A DNA stretch of 64,000 nt from Nepenthes gracilis (GCA_033239525.1 BSYO01000019.1:8538592-8602591), one strand, 5' to 3'; counted from the stretch's first letter, positions 1-10,728 are shown. The notes: generated by a model from the sequence alone, not told the origin. Program-made: numbers and translations.

Positions 1-1
1 A

Positions 2-1159
2 AAAATCTCCTCACAAAAAGCTAAACAAATACCTATGCCCTTCTTCACTTATGATCAATTTTATGAAATCTTTTCATGGCTTCCTGTCAAAGCCTTATTC
101 AAATTCTCCTCTCTTTCTAAATCCTTTCTATCTTTACTTTTCGAAACACATTTCCTTAAATACCATTCCTATCATACCTCAATTAAAGATGATGAAGCCT
201 ATCTTCTACAATCAAAATATAGTAGACGATGGAATTTTATTTCTGCAGGAGATATGATACTGCCAATGGATTCAATCAATCATATCTATGATCATTGGTT
301 TCATGTGTTATCTTGCAACAATAAACTACTACTTTGCATACCAACTGCAACTACTTACGCAGCATGGTTCTGTATAATCAATCCAGTAATTAATACTTGG
401 CATATGGTGCCAATCTTAGAAGATTTACAATATTTATTTCAGCAAGATGCTTCTACAGATTATGAATATGGACTTATTTTTAAACATGGTCTTAATATTG
501 GCACATTTTTTCATGATGGGCTCTTACTTTATTTTAGCACCAATAGGATCAGCAGTTTTTCTGATTATACTCAAACATGGAAAGACTATTACCACTTTCA
601 ATCAGAACCTTTATATGGCTCATGGTTTCCTCGACAGGATATTTATGTTTTCCTACCATTACACGAGTTATATTTATTATGTGATCATTTTCACACAGAA
701 CCAAGTATTCTTGTTCTCAAGTTAACAGATGGTACTGCCATGGATATTCAACTTCCTCAGCAAATATGGATCTCTTCAGATTTGAGCAGTTATGGTCTTT
801 ATATTTATAAATGGCAAACACATTCCACTTATACTCCTACTATTGCTCTCATGGAAATTACGCCACAACAATACATTATTATATGGATCCTAAAACGGCC
901 TTTTTGGATTCAAATTCTTAACAAAACAGTCCAAAATCTTATTCTTCATGAATCCAATCCAATCCTTGTTGGCTTCCTTATTAGTAATGGACACTGGCTT
1001 ATTTTCACAACAGCCCGTTATCTCTACCGATATAATTTATTAACCCAAATACCAGCCCAATGCCTTGTCCCACATCATTTATTTGGCCCACGGAATTCAC
1101 CTCTGTTCTGTGCATCTCGTGTCAATATTTTTCCTTTTACTAGTACGTTCCGTTGTTAA
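2..1159 (+). CDS. F-box/FBA-like protein encoded by the caulimovirid (5' end outside window)
   Basis: The frame is open from the window edge. The Met at 35 is probably not the true start, because the homologous copy in EPRV-4 begins 14 codons further upstream and the residues just before 35 align with it. Counting from Met35, residues 9-44 match an F-box (FYEIFSWLPVKALFKF, then SLSKSFLSLL and HFLKYH). Residues 91-103 (VLSCNNKLLLCIP) and 115-127 (INPVINTWHMVPI) match the NGLLC and NP-W-LP signatures of plant F-box-associated (FBA) domains. Such proteins normally recruit substrates to SCF ubiquitin ligases through SKP1; that role here is inferred from the family. This is the only uninterrupted copy of four in the window. 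It lies directly upstream of the viral intergenic region. A captured host gene is the likely origin, and viral membership is supported by the overlap seen in EPRV-4. Confidence 0.8.
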   Translation, partial: KISSQKAKQIPMPFFTYDQFYEIFSWLPVKALFKFSSLSKSFLSLLFETHFLKYHSYHTSIKDDEAYLLQSKYSRRWNFISAGDMILPMDSINHIYDHWFHVLSCNNKLLLCIPTATTYAAWFCIINPVINTWHMVPILEDLQYLFQQDASTDYEYGLIFKHGLNIGTFFHDGLLLYFSTNRISSFSDYTQTWKDYYHFQSEPLYGSWFPRQDIYVFLPLHELYLLCDHFHTEPSILVLKLTDGTAMDIQLPQQIWISSDLSSYGLYIYKWQTHSTYTPTIALMEITPQQYIIIWILKRPFWIQILNKTVQNLILHESNPILVGFLISNGHWLIFTTARYLYRYNLLTQIPAQCLVPHHLFGPRNSPLFCASRVNIFPFTSTFRC

Positions 1160-1846
1160 AAAAAATTTCAGTCGACAATCTTCAATTATGCAAACAAAAA
1201 GGATCAGACAATCTTCAATTATACAAACAAAGATAACCAGACATTCTGCCAGGCAATTATATGCATAAAGGAACAAAAAGTCAAAGTGTTTACTATACAG
1301 ACACTATGCAGACACTATACAGACACTATGCAGACACTATATAGTACTATTCATCACACCAACCGATGACGAAAAATAGAATGGTTATAATCGAAGGACG
1401 ATTTAGGATCATCTTTGAAGAAAAATTTACAATTACGATGACAAGACGCAAAATAGAATTGATTCCTGGCAATTATGATGCTGCTTATCAACAATTCAGA
1501 TTATACGCAATTATTTCAACAATCAACGATGCAGATGATTCAAGAACTTCTATTTAAAGCCTTGCTCAAGTCAGTTGAAGGCAGGAGTTAGAGAACTGAA
1601 AAAGAAAGCTTAGGAAGCTGACGCAAAGCCCATAACAAAAGCCTTCTAAGACCTTCCTTATTCTGTAATTTTCATTTCTTGTACAAATTTTCTTTCGTTG
1701 TACCAACTCCCGAAGTCTGTAATCAATTTCATCAATCAAAGTCCAGCAGTTTAATTCAGCCTTATTCTGGTATAATTCTGTTCTTCTCTGGTTTACGTTG
1801 TATTTTGTACTTATGATTTCTTAAATACGATCCTGCATAGAAGATT
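1160..1846 (+). promoter_or_regulatory. Viral intergenic region with promoter (EPRV-1, copy after F-box ORF)
   Basis: Non-coding 690 nt between the F-box stop and the primer-binding site. It contains tandem copies of a GCAGACACTAT/ACAGACACTAT motif at 1298-1341, several TGACG or TGACAAGACGC motifs that resemble the as-1 elements of caulimovirus promoters (for example near 1362 and 1438), and a TATA-like TATTTAAA at 1551-1558. About 290 nt of pyrimidine-rich leader then leads to the primer-binding site. The segment from about 1440 onward is clearly homologous to 15,540-16,020, to the reverse strand of 16,850-17,400, and more distantly to 20,590-21,037. Promoter function is inferred from layout and motifs. 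Confidence 0.65.
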
Positions 1847-1862
1847 TGGTATCAGAGTCGCG
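1847..1862 (+). promoter_or_regulatory. tRNA-Met type primer-binding site (degenerate)
   Basis: TGGTATCAGAGTCGCG matches the 3' end complement of plant initiator tRNA-Met (TGGTATCAGAGCC) over the first 11 bases. In pararetroviruses this site primes minus-strand DNA synthesis and marks position 1 of the circular genome. The EPRV-2 copy reads TGGTATCAGAGCCACG, so the T at position 12 is probably a post-integration C-to-T change. Confidence 0.8.
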
Positions 1863-2108
1863 TTCATTTTTTTGCATGGTATAAGGCATATACGCTATTT
1901 CTACATTTGAGTAAGGTATAATCACTTGCATGACAGCTTTGGAAACGATAGGGAGCTTTTAAGCCTGTGAACCGATGTATTTGCCTGTCGAGGTGATAAA
2001 AGGGCATTGTTTGTCGGGGGTGTTCCTGTTTCATTAAGTTTGCAAGTAAAGGTTATGCATCATTTGTAGAAAATTTAGTTTTATGCATCATTTGTAAAAA
2101 TCTTGAAA
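1863..2108 (+). other. Viral leader between PBS and movement protein
   Basis: About 245 nt of leader without a long frame. It ends with a direct repeat of TTATGCATCATTTGTA (near 2055 and 2083) just upstream of the movement protein Met at 2109. The same duplication is present in EPRV-2 (about 16,570-16,630, minus strand), so it predates integration of the two copies. Confidence 0.6.
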
Positions 2109-3323
2109 ATGACTTCGAGACTAAGACGAATATTCAAGGGTAGTAATTCGAATCAGAGTATAATAATAAATACAAGAGAATCACTAATTATACCTAATAA
2201 TGGTCAAAATTATTCTGGTTAGACTTTGCCCACCCAACACATGGAAGAAATTTATCAGATAGAAACTTTTGATTTTAAAACTATTTTAGCCAGTAAGGAT
2301 CATGAACAAACGATTTCAATAAAAAATGAATACGAAGAAATAAAATTATTGTCATCTTTATCTATTAAAAGATTTAAACAACAAGGTTATAATTATATTC
2401 GTTATGGATTAATTCAAATAGCAATTAAACCCTTAACTAAATTAGGAATTGATACACCAGTTTTATTATGTTTAAGAGATCAAATGTTATTAAAATATAA
2501 AGACTCTATATTAGTAATTGTTTAATCTAATTTATGTAACGGACCAATCTATTTTAATTGTGCACCCAATTTTTCAGTTAATCTAAATGACCCAACTATA
2601 CTTAACACGTTAGTTCTTAATGTTCATCTTCCTGGCTTAGCCCAACAGGAAAACCAAAGAGGATTTTTAATTCTTTATCAAATTTATTTTAAACTGCTCA
2701 CTAATCAATTTAATCCAAAATGTCTCATTCAGACTCCACTTAATGAGACAATTGTATTGCAAGTAGAAGCAGTACATGCTGCTACTTTTACTCCAAAATA
2801 ATTAAAATGTGATGAAATTACTGTACCACATGACTGGCAGGTGAATCTTCCCCAACCAACACGACATATAACAAGAAGAGAATTTACTAATATTACTAAA
2901 ACACCTGAAGGTAATATTATTTTAAATTTTAGTCAACCACAAAATTATTTACCTAGATCATTAAGCCATAATAATACAAGACCTCTGTCAATTATCTCTG
3001 AATATGAAAACTCTAGAAATAACTCTGAACCTTCTAGAATATCAACATATATTGAAAATTATACTAAAAATTCTAGAAATGACTACAAAAACTCTAGACC
3101 ATCAACAAATATTAGATACCAACTTACGTATTTCCATAATGCAAGAAATATAGAAAGTATAAATCATATTCCTGAAATTATTGCAGAACCAACTCCACAA
3201 TCACCAACTCTATCAGAAATGCAAACAATTAATGTAATAAATCTTGAAAAAGAATTTATTCCAGATATGGATGCACTTAGAAAAGAATTTATGTTAGAAA
3301 AACATAATAATCTTAGAAATTAG
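2109..3323 (+). pseudogene. Caulimovirid 30K-superfamily movement protein, broken (EPRV-1)
   Basis: One frame of about 405 codons from ATG 2109 to 3323 has internal stops at 2220, 2523 and 2799. The segment YIRYGLIQIAIKPL followed by GIDTPVLLCLRD has the spacing and residues of the caulimovirid movement protein core (G-x-IQI, then G-TP-LL-LxD). The family forms tubules or modifies plasmodesmata for cell-to-cell spread. Comparison with EPRV-2 shows that the stop at 2220 corresponds to a Trp codon (G to A) and the stop at 2523 to a Gln codon (C to T), the pattern expected of methylated silent DNA. The tail after about codon 240 is low-complexity (NSR-rich) and its function is unknown. In EPRV-2 this frame continues directly into the downstream frame. 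Confidence 0.75.
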
Positions 3324-3337
3324 TTTTTAATACTTTT

Positions 3338-3544
3338 ATGACAGAACAAACAGAAGATTATAGAAGTACGTGGAAACAAACAATGAACTTACTTAAACAG
3401 AATTTACCATTTTTTGAATGGTTTATTCCATATATAAGAAATGTTAACCAACTAGATAAAAATAAAAATATTTGGAACAATTCTCAAAATTCTCAAAATA
3501 TATCTACTATAAAAGATAATAAAAATAATAATTTGACTAAATAA
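3338..3544 (+). pseudogene. Fragment of the frame following the movement protein (EPRV-1)
   Basis: The first ~35 codons (containing NLLKQNLPFF and WFIPYIR) match EPRV-2 at about 19,980-20,060, where they are in frame with the movement protein tail. After about position 3440 the two copies diverge: EPRV-2 continues with a 90-codon coding stretch, while EPRV-1 enters an AT-rich segment of about 1.8 kb. No function is recognised. Confidence 0.5.
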
Positions 3545-3562
3545 AATATATATCAATCAAAC

Positions 3563-3850
3563 ATGAACATGATTTGTACCCTAACAATAGAAACTAAAGA
3601 TGATGAAATTAATGAAGAATATCAAGACGAAAGTGACGAAGTAATTGATGAAGAAGAACTTTGGTTAGAATATCTTCTTAATCTAATGGATAAGGAAGAT
3701 ACTGAAAACGAAGATAAAGAAGAAATTAGTTTAGAAACTTTAATTCATCCTAGGTCGAGACCTACTAAAACATTATCAATTATAGAACAATTTGAATCAT
3801 TCTCTGAACCAATTTTAGATCACGTTACACTAACCTCCTCTGCACAATAA
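3563..3850 (+). CDS. Short acidic ORF in the EPRV-1-specific segment
   Basis: The 95-codon ORF is very acidic (runs such as DESDEVIDEEELW and DKEDTENEDKEE). Acidic N-terminal regions are typical of caulimovirid coat protein precursors, and a zinc knuckle lies 330 nt downstream, so this may be the remnant of a coat/gag-like frame. The coat protein core itself is not recognisable here. Whether it was ever expressed separately is unknown. Confidence 0.4.
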   Translation: MNMICTLTIETKDDEINEEYQDESDEVIDEEELWLEYLLNLMDKEDTENEDKEEISLETLIHPRSRPTKTLSIIEQFESFSEPILDHVTLTSSAQ

Positions 3851-4182
3851 AGAAAAGCACTTTTAGATTAATTAACGATGAAAATAAATAATTTATCTAA
3901 TTCTCCAACAAAACTAAGGCAAACTAATAAAATACAAAATCAATAAAAAGAAACTCCTATAGAATGTAGCAAATAAGAAATTATGCCATTAACTTCTAAT
4001 AACTCATCAACTTTCTCAGAAAATACCATAATTGATCACCTTCTTTACTCTCTAAATCACAATCCATTAATACTAAAGAAAATATTAAAGAAAATTCTTT
4101 AATACCCTGTCCATCTATAAAAGCACTTAATCCATCTCAAATAAACAACAATTCTTCAAAAAATAAATTATTAAAAATCATA

Positions 4183-4224
4183 TGTTGAAAATGTAAAGAA
4201 CCTGGATATAAGTCTAAACAATGT
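4183..4224 (+). pseudogene. Mutated CCHC zinc knuckle (EPRV-1)
   Basis: The frame reads C-stop-K-C-K-E-P-G-Y-K-S-K-Q-C, that is CX2CX4HX4C with the Trp codon changed to TGA and the His changed to Tyr. It is followed by a Lys-rich run, as in retroviral and caulimovirid nucleocapsid motifs. The EPRV-4 polyprotein carries a similar knuckle at 25,915-25,956. Both changes are transitions. It shows that the 3,440-5,260 segment includes gag/coat-derived sequence. Confidence 0.6.
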
Positions 4225-5182
4225 AAATTAAAACAAAAGCTAAAAAATAAATCTGATTTAGCTAAGGAATCAAAACCTAAACAAAGCATTTCAAATAAAA
4301 AAATTGTTAGACACATTAATCAATCTAATTATAATCAATTAATATTTTTCCTATGTAAAGATCAAATTCAAATAATTATTAAAAATTTATATGATGATAA
4401 TTTCAGAACTCTTTTATAATAATATGTAATAAAATCTTCTCTGATATAAAATTATATACTTCAGCAATAAGTAATTATTTCATCTTTTTATAAAAAGAAT
4501 TACTAAAACAAATATGTTCAAAACCTAATTCATTTTATTCTATTGAAGATAGAATAAATACAAGTTTAGAAATTAAACAAAATTATACTAATACTAATAA
4601 CCTTACAATAATAAATAATAAACAAATTACTTTAATAAATTATGAAAATTCTCAATTAACTCCGACCAAGATAGTAAATTATCAAATAACTCTTAAGAAT
4701 AACATAGAAATAAATATTCAATTTAATTATCAGAATTATTACAACCTAATATTTGATAACATAGTATCTGATAACAAACTATATAATTCATTTGTACAAT
4801 ATTATTTTATTCCTCAAAAAGAATTTGCAATGTAAAAGTATAAAACTAATATTTTAACACTTACAAATCAATCATAGATTTCAAATAAATTATAAATAAA
4901 TAACAATATTTTAAACCAATGCAATAATAAAGACAAACAATTATTGAAAAAACAAATTTACAATGAATTAATTAATAAAAATTTAATACAATTATTTCTT
5001 CATACAGAAATCGAAAAAGAAAAACAATTACAAAATGATTTATTAAATCATATTGAGAAAACACAACAATTGTATGATAAAAATAAAAAGCAAATATATC
5101 ATAAGCTTAACAAAAAAAACTTATGTAAATATTTTTTTTAAAATATAATAAAAAATAATATTATGAAAGGCAGACTTTAGTC
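4225..5182 (+). other. AT-rich decayed viral segment
   Basis: Very AT-rich sequence with short frames, including about 4,440-4,835 (one open stretch rich in Asn/Ile) and 4,944-5,141 (65 codons, Lys/Gln-rich, coil-like). None matches a family I recognise. Near 5,165 and 5,220 the phrase AAAGGCAGACTTT is duplicated 55 nt apart. The segment is missing from EPRV-2. Confidence 0.4.
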
Positions 5183-5896
5183 ATGCAAATAAATAAACAA
5201 CTATTTAATTATAAACATAAAAGGCAGACTTTCGTCATACAATTAATAAATCAAATAACCAAACAATTACTTAAAAATCATAGACTAAATATTTCTGAAA
5301 CCCATTTATTAATTAGATTTTTAAAATATCTTCAAAAATCAATCATTGCTAAATATTCAAATTAAATATTAAATAAGTTTTACTTATAAAAATATTTTAG
5401 AAAATTTTTAAAATCTAAGCCAACAAAGTTAGCTATGAAAAATTACAAACATACTAAAATTAAGTCAATAAAATTAATACATAAAGATAATAAATATCTT
5501 AAGCCAGAATTTAATACTAAAAACTTAGAACCAATTATACAATCCAATAGATGTAAAAATAATATAGAATCCCATATAGACATACAATACATTCGATCAT
5601 ATATTAATTATCCTGTCTCTAGGTATTCTGTTTCTAGAACGTTACCATTAAACTCATCCAATTATTTTTCATATTTTAACAAAAGAATTTTTTGTATATC
5701 AAAATGCCAAAATGATTTTATCCATCATCTTGTTTATCAAAACATTCATATTATTTTACGCAAAGAAATAAAGGATTTTACTTCTGTACGATGGCAAACA
5801 TATTTTGATGTTGAACAATTTATTGAAACACATATTTTAAATATTTTAATAAAAGAATTTTTACAGGAAGCTATGCCTCGTAAAGAAAAAGAGAAG
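5183..5896 (+). pseudogene. Long viral frame of unknown function, first part (EPRV-1)
   Basis: Two open stretches in one frame (5,183-5,365 and 5,435-5,902) correspond to EPRV-2 19,210-19,830 on the minus strand. They are basic, rich in Lys/Ile/Tyr, and include VSRYSVSRTLP and FNKRIFCISKCQ. The last codons run into the inserted LTR at 5,898; the viral reading resumes at 11,010 as IPSPYTPVKQ. The frame is downstream of the movement protein and upstream of the conserved block beginning with MSK. I do not recognise a domain. Confidence 0.55.
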
Positions 5897-6604
5897 GTGT
5901 GACGGCCCGTACTTATTACACAAATAAAGTCGCCGTCAAGTCTTAAAAAGATAAATAATAAATATGGACATAAAAAAATTTTCCCTTTCTTTTACATAGG
6001 ATTCATGAGGCCGAACTATATGAGTAGGCCTTCCGATAATTTTCACACCATGCCGGCCAACATTTAGCCGGACTTGAAAGTCTGAGATACTTACTAAACC
6101 TTTCAATAACATTAACCATAAAGAAAAATCACGGAAACATACTGATAACATCCATAAAGTCATAAACAGCGAAATTATTTTACAATTTTCTCAAAACATC
6201 AAAAGAAAATCAAATTAAGCTCTTCATTTAATCAGCTCCGGCCAACCAAACTATTTGGCTACACCATAAGGTTCTACTCAACTTCGTCCTCCATGAGCCT
6301 TTCGTCATCTGCAAATAACAAGAGTGAGCTACAAAGCCTAACAAAATACTCACATGCAAAAAACAGAGAACATAAACATATATATATATGCGAATATAAT
6401 TTAGCATACGAAAATCATCATGTCTTATAGTTCGAAATTTCCTTAATCTTTTTCTTCTTGTCTTGCTTGCTGAAAACTCATAAAAACCATTGAGAATTCT
6501 TATCATCTTTAGGGACCGGACGGAAGCAGACAACATCGAGGACTGGTTGTGTGTAACCCCACAACCTAAAGCCATATCCCCTCATTATGCTCCCCGGGGC
6601 GGGA

Positions 6605-8908
6605 TGTGACGGACCAGATTATTCTCCACCGAATAACCTCCGTCAATAACATCTAAGGACACCGAGAATATAATAATCATAAATTCTACAGAAAATTGGG
6701 CAGAATTCCGTCTGTAAATTGGACATTTCCAAAATACAAACACCTGAAAAACGCAACCCTACATAATAATCCACAAATAATTCTCAAATAAAATCCCATG
6801 GCAACAACACAGGATCTAAACGCCACAACAACCAAGGTGGCACCGGCGACTTAAATCAGACAACACCGGGCAAAGAAGGATGCCAACTAGGAACCTCGAA
6901 ATCACCATAAGTTAAAACCTGTGGAAGCATATAAAGACTACAATACATAGTGGACTAATAAATATACATATCATCCATCTTCCACTAACACAATATACTG
7001 CCGTACAAGTTTGATCTGATACAAAAGCCAATAACCCAAAATATTCTTGGCATACATCTAGCCAATCCAAGTCCAAGTCTCGAGCCAAGCACGGAAGACA
7101 GCTAGCTATCGAGCTTCTAGGGTCCACGCTGACTCATCAGGCATCAAGGCGTTCTCATTTGAAAAATATAAAGCAAGGGTGAGCATAAAACCCAACAAAT
7201 GAAATCATATACCACTAATTAACAATAGGTAATGGTACTGAAAAGAAAGAGCACAGGAACAGTACAAGGGGACACAAGAGGGAGGAGAGAACTTGAGATT
7301 ATCCGATTCATTTTATTCATCTTTATTTAAACATTTATCTTTGCGGACCCTGGAGCTAGTAGATCGTACTAGCCAACGAAGTAAGAGAACGAGGAAAGTA
7401 ATGTGTTCGCTACACATTCTAAAGCCACTGCTACATTCTTAAGTTGGTAGCACACGACCACTGGTTGCATCCATGCAACAATCCACAGAACAACTACATC
7501 TCGGTATGTAGTGTTCAACGACACGCCCCACACCCCCGGGGACCAGGGCAATCCTTGTTCTTTCACTGTAGTGTCTTAGAACTTGCCATGTACGTCACCC
7601 ACCCCCAAGGGCGACAAGGGTATTTCTTGGGTTCCCACCATGACGTACGTGGCAGGTTAGAGGACACCACTCCTATCAACCACGGTCCTAATTTCAAGGT
7701 TTGACTCTTCGGGAGGGAGGACCCACTACACGACACACTCAATCATCACTGGGAAGTCCCATTCCCATCACACGTCTCCATCCGGGAGATCACGTTCTCC
7801 ACGACACACCTAGTGGGTCTCCCTCCATTTACTTATTGGACTTAATTTCTTCTTTGAGATTAACTTTTATCACAATTTAACACAATGTTCACAAGGAGTT
7901 TGGAATTCCTTACCTCCGGTGACAACCACCACCTTAAAAGCTCTCGGAACACGTTCCCACGTTTTCAGTGCATAATTTATACATTCAAAAGCTTATACTT
8001 TCACATCAATACATATCATAAGCTTCATCATAATTATATAGGAGCAACATGAGCAATTTCACAATTTATTCAAGGATGAACAAGAACTTAAAGGACTCGG
8101 AGGCCCTGAAACGGGTCATAACGCGAGATTTTTTGCGCGGCCAACATATATGCGCAATAAGAACGTGGGGATTCATATTATGAAGTCAATTTAATGATTC
8201 ACCGGTGGGAAACGGGAAACCCCCAAAATCTCGTGGGTTAGGGTTTGACGAAGCTCCACCGAACGAATCGGTGAGCAAATCATCGAACAAATTATACTAT
8301 CCTTGGTCTCGGGACACGGGTACTACATTTTCCGAGCCAGGGTGGGTATCGACACAAAAATACCCGATGAATAACAAAAATCAACAAAAGAGGAAAGTTA
8401 GTGGGTATGAGAACACTTGCCTCGACGCGTGCTTTAACTTTAATAACTGGCTCTCGGACGGATTCGGACTCCCGGCTTCGATCTCTCTCCTTCTCTCTCT
8501 AAAAATCGCTCCTCTCTCTCTCACTTAAACCCTAACCGTGAGAAAAATGGCAAGAAAAAGGGCTGGGCACATATTTATACTGCGCCGTCGGCTCGAGCGG
8601 GCTCCCCACGGGTCATCCCCCGCTCGAGCTCGGCTCGAGCGGGAAGTGAGCGGCCCTACTACTGGTTTTTCCGGTCAAGCTCCACTCGAGCGGCCAACAA
8701 GCGGGTTCGCTACTGGTTTTTCGGCTTGAGCTGAGCTCGAGCGGCCAGCGGGCACTGGCTGCTAACCCCGGACCTCAGTAGGAGAAATTTCGAATATTTC
8801 CCAACTTTTACCTTATACACATCCATACATCGTTCAATTGATCTATAATTAATTACTAAGACGATGATTATTCCTTAATTACCCTACCCATAAACCCGGA
8901 ACCTCACA
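6605..8908 (-). mobile_element. Solo LTR 1 (Ty3-type, 2.3 kb), nested in the outer element
   Basis: Starts TGTGACGGACC and ends CCGGAACCTCACA, the reverse complement of the termini of solo LTRs 2 and 3. Perfect target duplication CGGGA (6,600-6,604 and 8,909-8,913). No internal domain remains, so it is a product of LTR-LTR recombination. A minus-strand TATA box lies at 8,571-8,580, next to GC-rich sequence with repeated CTCGAGCG. It is about 400 bp shorter than its relatives through internal deletions. Confidence 0.85.
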
Positions 8909-9159
8909 CGGGAGGTAATACCTTTAACTAGGCATACGGGGCCGTAGTCCATAGTTCTTATGCCACCAGAAAGTCCCCTCCCGTGGCCCAGGAGGCAATC
9001 CTCGAGTGTCACTCCAATATCCTTCATTTATCTTGAACAGCAAGTTTAATGGAGACTCGATTCATAGTTCTTATTCTTTAATGGCCATTCATCGTAGTTC
9101 AAAAGTCGAAAGTCATAGAGTTCCACTTGATATCCGTATTACATGCATTCTCCATATTC

Positions 9160-9935
9160 ATATAATAGGCTGGAGTTCTTTTTCAAACAGAGGACCGAAG
9201 TTCTTAAAAGCCGGAGTTCTTTAAAGCCGAAGTTCTTTTGTCAAAGCCAAAGTTCTTAAAACTAGAGTGATCTTTTCTTTAAAATCCGGAATGCTAAAAC
9301 CGGAGTGACTTTTCTTTAAAATTCGGAGCTCTAAACCCGGATGACTTTTCTTTAAAATCCGGAGTGCTAAAACCGGAGTGACTTTTCTTTAAAATCCGGA
9401 TCTCTAAACTCGGAGTGACTTTTCTTTAAAATTCGGAGTGCTAAAACCGGAGTGACTTTTCTTTAAAATTCGGAGCTCTAAACCCGGATGACTTTTCTTT
9501 AAAATCCGGAGTGCTAAAACCGGAGTGACTTTTCTTTAAAATCCGGATCTCTAAACTCGGAGTGACTTTTCTTTAAAATTCGGAGTGCTAAAACCGGAGT
9601 GACTTTTCTTTAAAATTCGGAGCTCTAAAACCGGAGTGACTTTTCTTTAAAATCCAGAGCTCTAAAATCGGAGTGATTTTTCATCAAAAGTTTGGAGCTC
9701 TTTTTCTTAAACGGACAGAGTGCTTTTTTTCTTCAAACGGACGGAGTGCTCTTTCTTAAAAGGTCGGAGTGCTTTTTCATCAAAGTACGGAGCTCTTTTT
9801 CGTAAAAGGACAGAGTGCTTTTTCTTCAAAAGGACAGAGTGCTTTTTCTTCAAAAGGACGGAGTGCTCTTTCTTAAAAGGGCAGAGCTCTTTTTCAAAGG
9901 TGGAGTTCTTCAAAGGCGGAGTACTTTTTCTTTAA
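9160..9935 (+). repeat. Minisatellite, ~36-bp units in a ~147-bp higher-order period
   Basis: Units of the form CGGAGTGACTTTTCTTTAAAAT-C(C/T)GGAG-TGCTAAAAC repeat across the stretch. Four units form a block that recurs exactly (for example CCCGGATGAC at 9,336 and 9,483). The right part (9,690-9,935) degenerates into GGAGTGCTTTTTCTTCAAAAGGAC units. The repeats lie inside the outer LTR-like element. Short ORFs in this stretch are artefacts of the repeat. Confidence 0.85.
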
Positions 9936-10728
9936 AAACACACAATTATCAAAGTTCATATAAATTGACAGATAATCATACAAAATCGAACATCATGAAG
10001 TCTTTTCCTTAAACATGCAATTATCAACGAATAATCGTACTTTAAGCATCAGATATGAAAAGAATAGAATAAACATTATATAAGTTCATATAATATCAAA
10101 TATACTAGCATAGAAATCATGTATAATCATGAACTTGAAACAGGGGTGAGTATATTGTCTGGGTTTCTTCTACTTCGCCTTGAACTTTTGGCCTTCTGTT
10201 ACAAGCAACTCTATTACGTGTCTCCTTCTCATTCTTCTAATTCTTATTTATAGGCATTGGATCAGATAACCGTCATTAATGATTGGCAGTACAGGGGAAG
10301 TGTTTCTTATTAATGATGACCATTATTAATGATTGGTAGTACAAGGAAAATATTTCTTATTAATTTATAAAAAGTTTCATTAATAATTAGATCATTAATT
10401 AAGGAGTTCATAAATTCCTAGTTCACTGCACCCAACGTAATTAAGATTTCTCAATTAATTTCTGATTCACAGAATTTAGCTTTCTCATGTGAACACATTA
10501 AATTCCTGATTAACTGAATTTAGCAGGACTTAGCTTTCACATTAAATGTCTGGTTAACTTAACAGAATTTAGATTTCCCATTTAATCATATTTTGGTCAA
10601 CTATCGGTGTTGACCGGATTACTCTTACACGAATTTTGGTCAACACTTGTTGACCGGATCATCAACTTCGACTTACCAACCACAAAGCCACTCCGACCTT
10701 CAAGGCCATTTCGGCCTTACATGGCTTG

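Noticed and set aside
1160..1846. Intergenic region interpreted as a retrotransposon LTR
   Set aside because: It lacks TG/CA ends and target duplications, precedes a pararetroviral PBS, and no integrase accompanies the polymerase; the layout is caulimovirid.
7369..7704. ORFs of 65-86 codons on both strands within solo LTR 1
   Set aside because: Not conserved in solo LTRs 2 and 3, and no recognisable domain.
9160..9935. Possible CRISPR-like array
   Set aside because: Units are contiguous without unique spacers, in a plant genome inside an LTR element.
9707..10012. Short repetitive ORFs (FFKRTECSF repeats)
   Set aside because: Direct translation of the minisatellite; both strands are open because of unit length.
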